Assembly (NCBI GenBank): GCA_022865865.1
Contig: JALHTN010000184.1
Span: forward strand, 1-17,540
From: Anaerolineales bacterium
GTDB lineage: Bacteria; Chloroflexota; Anaerolineae; Anaerolineales; UBA4823
Length of the DNA stretch: 17,540 bases
Direction of reading: 5' to 3'
Shown: positions 13,208 through 17,540 of the stretch, piece after piece
Layout of the letters: every line of letters begins with the position of its first letter
How positions within the stretch are numbered: the stretch's first letter is position 1
Made by a program: the position numbers and the translations under genes
Notes under the pieces: model-generated
The model's database searches: none
What the model saw: only the letters and a program-made list of their open reading frames with translations
Told to the model about the DNA's origin: nothing

Positions 13208-16105
13208 ATGACATTTGAACAGACAGAAAGTGAAAATAAAATATTTTATCGTCTGGGTGTCTCGATGCGATCGGGGCGATATAAAGTTCTATTAGGGGTC
13301 TTCTTCATTATATTATACGGATTTCTAGCATGGATTCTTATTGATTACCTGGGGAAATTAGTGGTCACAATGACCATTATTCCTGTCATAGGTTTTGTTT
13401 TTCTTTTTGGATTTTGGGGATATATTCTTGCAAATTTAAGTTCATTCTTCGTGTTGTTGCTGACAATGTATGCACAATATGGTGTGCAAACAGCTGAAAT
13501 GATCAGCTTAACTGATTTGATATATATTCTTGTACTGGTTACTGTTGCTGCATTGATCAGCGAACAAAAGGAATTCATTCAAAAGCTTTATAAACAAATT
13601 ATCAACCAAAAATCTGAAGAAAACCGATTAATAGATAGCCGGGATGATTATCGGAATTTGGTGTATCGCATCCCCATCGGATTGTATCGGACAACTCCAG
13701 AGGGAAAGATCTTAGAAGCGAGTTCAGCGTTAATTGAAATATTGGGTTTTCCGGATTTTGAGACTTTATCATTTGTCAACATCGGTGATGAATTATATTT
13801 GGATCCCCAAGATCGGCAGAATGAGGGAAATCTACTACAAAAGGAAGGTCTCGTTCGGGATTATGAATTGAGATTATACAGGCGTAGTGGAGAAATCATA
13901 TGGGTGCGGGATAATGTCCGTGCTATACGAGATGAGGATGGGCAGATAATTTGTTATGAGGGTAGTTTAGAGGATATTACCGAGCGTAAGGTAATGGAGG
14001 CAGCTGAGCGAGAACAGCGGTTGCTGGCAGAAGCTTTGCGAGACACCGCAGCCGCTCTTTCCGGTACCCTTGAGTTCGAAGAAGTTCTGGATCGCATCTT
14101 GGTAAATATGGAGCATGTGGTTTCACATGATGCAGCGAATATCATGCTGGTCGATAGAGGTTCAGCAAGAATTGCACGCAGCAAAGGATATATCGCTGAT
14201 TGGGAAGAGGATGTTCGTCAGTCGAGCAGATTTTTGATCGAGGATATCCCAACTCTAAAGCATATGTATGAGACTGGAAAATGCCTTGCCATCTCAAATA
14301 CCCATGACAGTGATTTATGGGTGAACTTACCGCATTCTGAATGGATGCGATCGTATGCCGGCGCCCCAATCAAGGTTAAGGGGAAGATGATTGGATTCTT
14401 AAACCTCAATAGTTCTACAGAAGGATTTTTTACTGAAACAAAAGCTGAATGGTTACAAGCCTTCGCTGATCAAGCCGGGATGGCGATTGAAAATGCGCGT
14501 ATGTATGGAGAAATTCACGAGCACGCCCGTCAAACAGCACTGTTAAATTCGATCACACAGACAACCATCATGGCTCCGGATATAGAGGGTATGATCCAAA
14601 TTTTAGCAGATCGACTTGGTGAGCTGCTCTCTTCGGATGGGGCATTTATTACATTATGGGATGAGAAACGAAACACGGTGATCCCAGGAGCGGCATTTGG
14701 ATCGCTTAGGGATCGATACTCAGAGATTGAAGTAAACCCAAATGATAAATCAATCACATCGATGGTGCTGGCCAAGGGAAAAACATTGATCCTGAAGGAA
14801 GCTGATATTTCAGACATCAATCTTACGCGATCCTCGGAAGAATGTATAGCGAAATCAATCCTTGGTTTGCCATTAATTGCCGATGGGAAAAAACTTGGGG
14901 CAGTATTAATTACATTTGAAGAACCGCACCAATTTTTAGATGAGGAAATCTCTCTTAGCGAACAGGTAGCCAGGATTATCGCTTTGGCAATTTATAAGGC
15001 AAATCTTTTTGAATCGGAGAAAGAAAGAACCGAGGAATTGGCCAGGGCGAATTCCATCATCACAGCTCTTGGTAAGGCAGCAACTCAGGTTGAAGCGATA
15101 ATAAATCTTGACCAGATGGTTGAAGTTTTAGGAGATGTTTTAGTCGAATTAGGGTTGCAGAGTATGGTCATGCTGCAATCTGCCGATGGCGATCAACTAA
15201 GAATTCATCACACATCTGCAGATATGGGTAAATATTTTTCACGCCCAGAAGAGTCCAAGTTGGACTCCCTTGACAGTCAATTAACGCCGGATGATTTTTC
15301 TTACTATAACGATGTGATGAATCAGAAAAGAAATTTCTTCTTTGATGACATTGACCAAATGATTGGTTCAATGTTCCCGGTTCTGGATGAGCTCGGGTGT
15401 CAAGAATTAAGTTCCGAGGAATCAGAATTTTCGGAGATGAAGGGTTTTCTGCTACCTCTGGTTCCTGGAAAAAACGTAATTGGGTGCTTATTAGTGTGGG
15501 GAAGTGAGATTGGTGAACAAGATTTGCCGGCTTTTTCCCTATTTGCGAGTCAAATTGCAGTCGCATTTGAGAATGCCCGCTTGATCGAAAAAATTCAACA
15601 ATTAGCAATCACAGATGATCTGACTGGTTTATACAACAGGAGAGGTTTATTCGAAATTGGGCGCTTGGAAATTGAACGAACCCAACGCTATAACCTTCCA
15701 TTGTCAGCGATTATTATGGATATTGACCATTTTAAACGAGTTAATGATCAGTACAGTCATGCTATCGGAGATCAAGTTTTACGTTCGTTTGCGAAATGTG
15801 TTCAGGAGAATACCCGTGAGCTGGATGTTGTGGGTCGTATAGGGGGGGAAGAATTTGTTCTCTTATTACCGGGCAGCAACCATCATAGCGCAAATAAAAC
15901 AGCTGCCAGACTGCAGGATTTAATTGCTAAAAACATCACGAAGACTAGTCTGGGGGATATCCAGATTACTGTAAGTCAGGGGGTCGCTGTAATGGATACG
16001 AGCATGTTTGACTTAAATGATTTGGTGCAAGCCGCGGATAGAGCTTTATATCGGGCAAAGGAAACTGGGCGTAATAAGGTTGTATCTTCTTCACACCTAG
16101 AATAA
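13208..16105 (+). CDS. membrane-anchored PAS-GAF-GAF-GGDEF diguanylate cyclase
   Basis: Sensor enzyme that would make cyclic di-GMP from two GTP at the inner face of the membrane. Numbering is from the TTG at 13196, which gives 969 residues. Four TM helices (about 31-52, 56-78, 80-97, 104-122) are followed by a PAS/PAC domain (150-265), GAF1 (280-440), GAF2 (447-603), a third GAF-like region (615-797) with an acidic insertion near 680-745, and a C-terminal GGDEF domain (800-965). The active site is GGEEF (883-887) and DIDHFKRVND (842-851) is typical. The product-inhibition I-site RELD (874-877) sits the canonical five residues before GGEEF, so both catalysis and feedback look intact. I prefer ATG 13208 because neither it nor TTG 13196 has a good Shine-Dalgarno; the choice is uncertain. 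No EAL or HD-GYP domain is present. It is probably a single-gene unit, convergent with the next gene. Confidence 0.92.
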   Translation: MTFEQTESENKIFYRLGVSMRSGRYKVLLGVFFIILYGFLAWILIDYLGKLVVTMTIIPVIGFVFLFGFWGYILANLSSFFVLLLTMYAQYGVQTAEMISLTDLIYILVLVTVAALISEQKEFIQKLYKQIINQKSEENRLIDSRDDYRNLVYRIPIGLYRTTPEGKILEASSALIEILGFPDFETLSFVNIGDELYLDPQDRQNEGNLLQKEGLVRDYELRLYRRSGEIIWVRDNVRAIRDEDGQIICYEGSLEDITERKVMEAAEREQRLLAEALRDTAAALSGTLEFEEVLDRILVNMEHVVSHDAANIMLVDRGSARIARSKGYIADWEEDVRQSSRFLIEDIPTLKHMYETGKCLAISNTHDSDLWVNLPHSEWMRSYAGAPIKVKGKMIGFLNLNSSTEGFFTETKAEWLQAFADQAGMAIENARMYGEIHEHARQTALLNSITQTTIMAPDIEGMIQILADRLGELLSSDGAFITLWDEKRNTVIPGAAFGSLRDRYSEIEVNPNDKSITSMVLAKGKTLILKEADISDINLTRSSEECIAKSILGLPLIADGKKLGAVLITFEEPHQFLDEEISLSEQVARIIALAIYKANLFESEKERTEELARANSIITALGKAATQVEAIINLDQMVEVLGDVLVELGLQSMVMLQSADGDQLRIHHTSADMGKYFSRPEESKLDSLDSQLTPDDFSYYNDVMNQKRNFFFDDIDQMIGSMFPVLDELGCQELSSEESEFSEMKGFLLPLVPGKNVIGCLLVWGSEIGEQDLPAFSLFASQIAVAFENARLIEKIQQLAITDDLTGLYNRRGLFEIGRLEIERTQRYNLPLSAIIMDIDHFKRVNDQYSHAIGDQVLRSFAKCVQENTRELDVVGRIGGEEFVLLLPGSNHHSANKTAARLQDLIAKNITKTSLGDIQITVSQGVAVMDTSMFDLNDLVQAADRALYRAKETGRNKVVSSSHLE

Positions 16106-16158
16106 ACAGTGAATTAACCTTGATAAACCCAAATACTGGTGATAGATGATAATTACAA

Positions 16159-16635
16159 TCAACCAATAAGGCTTAAGAAAACAATTACAGCCTGGGCGAT
16201 CCCGGCTGCAACGAAGTAAATGAGATGGAGGGGGATATCACCTTGGGTTCGTTTATCCGTAAGGATCCCAATTATTAGAAATAAAATCATTGCAGGCAGC
16301 AGAAAAAAACCTATTGTCCAGGCTCCTAGAATGACAAATGCTAACAAAATGCCTGAGCAGATCCAGTGGACACCTGACCAATTTGATTTCACATCCCCAT
16401 TAAGCTTTCCAACTGCAACCAATCCAATTATGCTCAAGGATACAATCTCAATGAAATAAATAATGGGGAAAGGCCATTGACTCAGGATACCTTCAGTAGA
16501 AAATGAGATATTGAAAGTTGAGAAAGTAATCACAACCAGAATGCAATTAATTACAGCAAGAATTGAGAAAAGCCATTCCAATCCGCGGTATTTCTTATGG
16601 CGATCTGAACCAAATGGAGGTCTGGGATCGTTCAT
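16159..16635 (-). CDS. small integral membrane protein, unknown function (158 aa)
   Basis: A hydrophobic protein I do not recognise. After a basic, proline-containing N-terminus (NDPRPPFGSDRHKKYRG) come four or five predicted TM helices at about residues 21-42, 55-77, 88-106, 109-126 and 135-157. The loops are short and polar (KLNGDVKSNWSG at 77-88, TDKRTQGD at 126-133). There are no Cys pairs, catalytic signatures or known motifs. ATG 16635 lies 4 nt after the stop of the ornithine aminotransferase gene, so the two are almost certainly co-transcribed and perhaps translationally coupled. No good Shine-Dalgarno precedes it. It ends convergently, 53 nt from the diguanylate cyclase stop, and I see no terminator in that gap. 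A transport or regulatory role linked to arginine/ornithine metabolism is only a guess from position. Confidence 0.75.
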   Translation of the reverse strand: MNDPRPPFGSDRHKKYRGLEWLFSILAVINCILVVITFSTFNISFSTEGILSQWPFPIIYFIEIVSLSIIGLVAVGKLNGDVKSNWSGVHWICSGILLAFVILGAWTIGFFLLPAMILFLIIGILTDKRTQGDIPLHLIYFVAAGIAQAVIVFLSLIG

Positions 16636-16639
16636 TTTC

Positions 16640-17540
16640 TTATGACATTGTCAAGACGGGGAATATTCTATCGAGTGCCCAATCAATCGTATTGCGATCG
16701 ATAATCAGCGGTGGGGCGAAGCGGATCACATTATCATGTGTTTCCTTAACCAGAATCCCCTGCCGCTGGAGGGCTTCTGCAAATCTTCGTCCACCACCAG
16801 CAGAATGTTTCAGCTCAATTCCAATCAGAAGTCCTTTCCCCCGGACTTCCTTTACGTGCTTGCTGGGTATTTCAGCCAGGCGATCAGAAAAATATTCACC
16901 CAGCTCGGCCGCATTCTGGCTCAGGTTCTCACTGGTAATGACATCCAGCGCTGCTCGGGAGACTGCTGCACCAAGCGGGTTTCCGCCAAAGGTGGATCCA
17001 TGATCACCAGGTTGGAAGAGCTCCATAAGTTCTCTATCCGCTAACACCGCTGATACCGGGTAAAATCCTCCAGACAGTGCTTTGCCGATGACCATCATGT
17101 CAGGTCTAACCTTTTCGTGGTCACAAGCGAACAGCTGACCTGTTCTACCGAGACCGGTTTGGATCTCATCTGCGATCATCAAGATATTATTTTGATCGCA
17201 AATTTCTCTGATACACTGCAGGTATCCCGGTGGGGGGAGAATTACTCCAGCTTCACCTTGTATTGGTTCAACCAAAATTGCTGCAGTGTTTGGATTGATT
17301 GCTTTGGTCAGGGAATCACTATCTCCATACGGGATAGTTCTAAAGCCAGGTGTGAAAGGTCCAAATCCATCTTTGTAAGCCTCTTCTGAGGAGAAAGATA
17401 TGATGGTGATCGTGCGACCGTGGAAATTTCCCTCCATGGTGATGATCTCAGCCTGGTTGGGTGGTACGGTTTTAACCTGGTATGCCCATTTGCGAGCCAA
17501 TTTGATCGCTGTTTCAACAGCTTCAGCTCCAGAGTTCATC
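16640..17540 (-). CDS. rocD: ornithine--oxo-acid aminotransferase, 5'-partial
   Basis: PLP-dependent class III aminotransferase that converts ornithine plus 2-oxoglutarate to glutamate semialdehyde plus glutamate, linking arginine/ornithine to proline and glutamate metabolism. The 299 visible residues match the C-terminal three quarters of RocD as I remember it: NSGAEAVETAIKLARKWAY, NFHGRT, EPIQGEAGV, ADEIQTGLGRTG, the PLP lysine in IGKALSGG (K153 of the visible part), HGSTFGGNPL, EVRGKGLLIGIEL and KETHDNVIRFAPPL. The YQVKT and ADEIQTGLGRTG segments favour ornithine aminotransferase over acetylornithine or GABA aminotransferases. The reading frame continues beyond the right edge, so the ATG at 17539 is an internal methionine and not the start. 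The visible part is unbroken, with no frameshift. The small membrane-protein gene follows 4 nt after the stop. Confidence 0.93.
   Translation of the reverse strand, partial: MNSGAEAVETAIKLARKWAYQVKTVPPNQAEIITMEGNFHGRTITIISFSSEEAYKDGFGPFTPGFRTIPYGDSDSLTKAINPNTAAILVEPIQGEAGVILPPPGYLQCIREICDQNNILMIADEIQTGLGRTGQLFACDHEKVRPDMMVIGKALSGGFYPVSAVLADRELMELFQPGDHGSTFGGNPLGAAVSRAALDVITSENLSQNAAELGEYFSDRLAEIPSKHVKEVRGKGLLIGIELKHSAGGGRRFAEALQRQGILVKETHDNVIRFAPPLIIDRNTIDWALDRIFPVLTMS

Noticed and set aside
15168..15608. 146-aa minus-strand ORF
   Set aside because: Antisense shadow of the diguanylate cyclase gene, with no start signal or recognisable motifs.
16563..17044. Plus-strand ORFs of 146 and 102 aa
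   Set aside because: Antisense to the ornithine aminotransferase, whose conserved motifs establish the true frame.
1..17540. Anti-phage defence, CRISPR, toxin-antitoxin, transposon or prophage signatures
   Set aside because: I saw no spaced repeats, integrase or transposase, or paired toxin genes. The AbrB-like segment is part of the ATPase and not a free antitoxin.

Overview
The window looks like chromosomal DNA of a moderately AT-leaning bacterium. The gene set points, as an inference, to the Chloroflexota class Anaerolineae: tandem giant FtsX-type ABC permeases, a secreted protein alternating LysM and immunoglobulin-like domains, an M29 aminopeptidase, and a weak Shine-Dalgarno habit with GTG/TTG starts. 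There are no phage, plasmid, insertion-sequence or CRISPR signatures. No tRNA or rRNA was recognised.

Layout. (1) 1-6983, minus strand: a tightly overlapping three-gene ABC export or extracytoplasmic-remodelling operon. Its order is permease of 1135 aa, permease of 920 aa, then a MacB/LolD-type ATPase that runs off the left edge. The ATPase carries an unusual AbrB/SpoVT-like segment at its C-terminus. (2) 6984-7149: intergenic DNA with a long bulged inverted repeat. (3) 7150-8994, minus: a secreted 3x LysM / 4x Ig-like protein. (4) 8995-9717: a putative promoter and the frameshifted remnant of a cyclase / kynurenine-formamidase-like gene. (5) 9718-10818, minus: M29 aminopeptidase, preceded by a possible 26-codon leader ORF. 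(6) 10954-12593, plus: a CDP-alcohol phosphatidyltransferase-like enzyme with a variant motif, then an endonuclease/exonuclease/phosphatase-fold hydrolase. (7) 12594-13207: a gene-free stretch rich in hairpins. It has several terminator-like hairpins facing the minus strand, a duplicated 15-mer, and a palindrome between two divergent candidate promoters. (8) 13208-16105, plus: a large membrane-anchored PAS-GAF-GAF-(GAF-like)-GGDEF diguanylate cyclase. (9) 16159-17540, minus: a small integral membrane protein directly behind a partial ornithine aminotransferase (rocD).

How the genes relate. The ABC operon and the LysM protein both act at or outside the membrane and are co-oriented, so they may share envelope functions. 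The aminopeptidase and ornithine aminotransferase fit peptide and amino-acid catabolism. The phosphatidyltransferase-like and EEP genes probably form a two-gene unit. The most notable items are the ATPase-AbrB-like fusion, the jelly-roll-like insertion in the first permease, the cyclase pseudogene, and the unexplained minus-strand terminators with a possible small RNA in 12900-13125.
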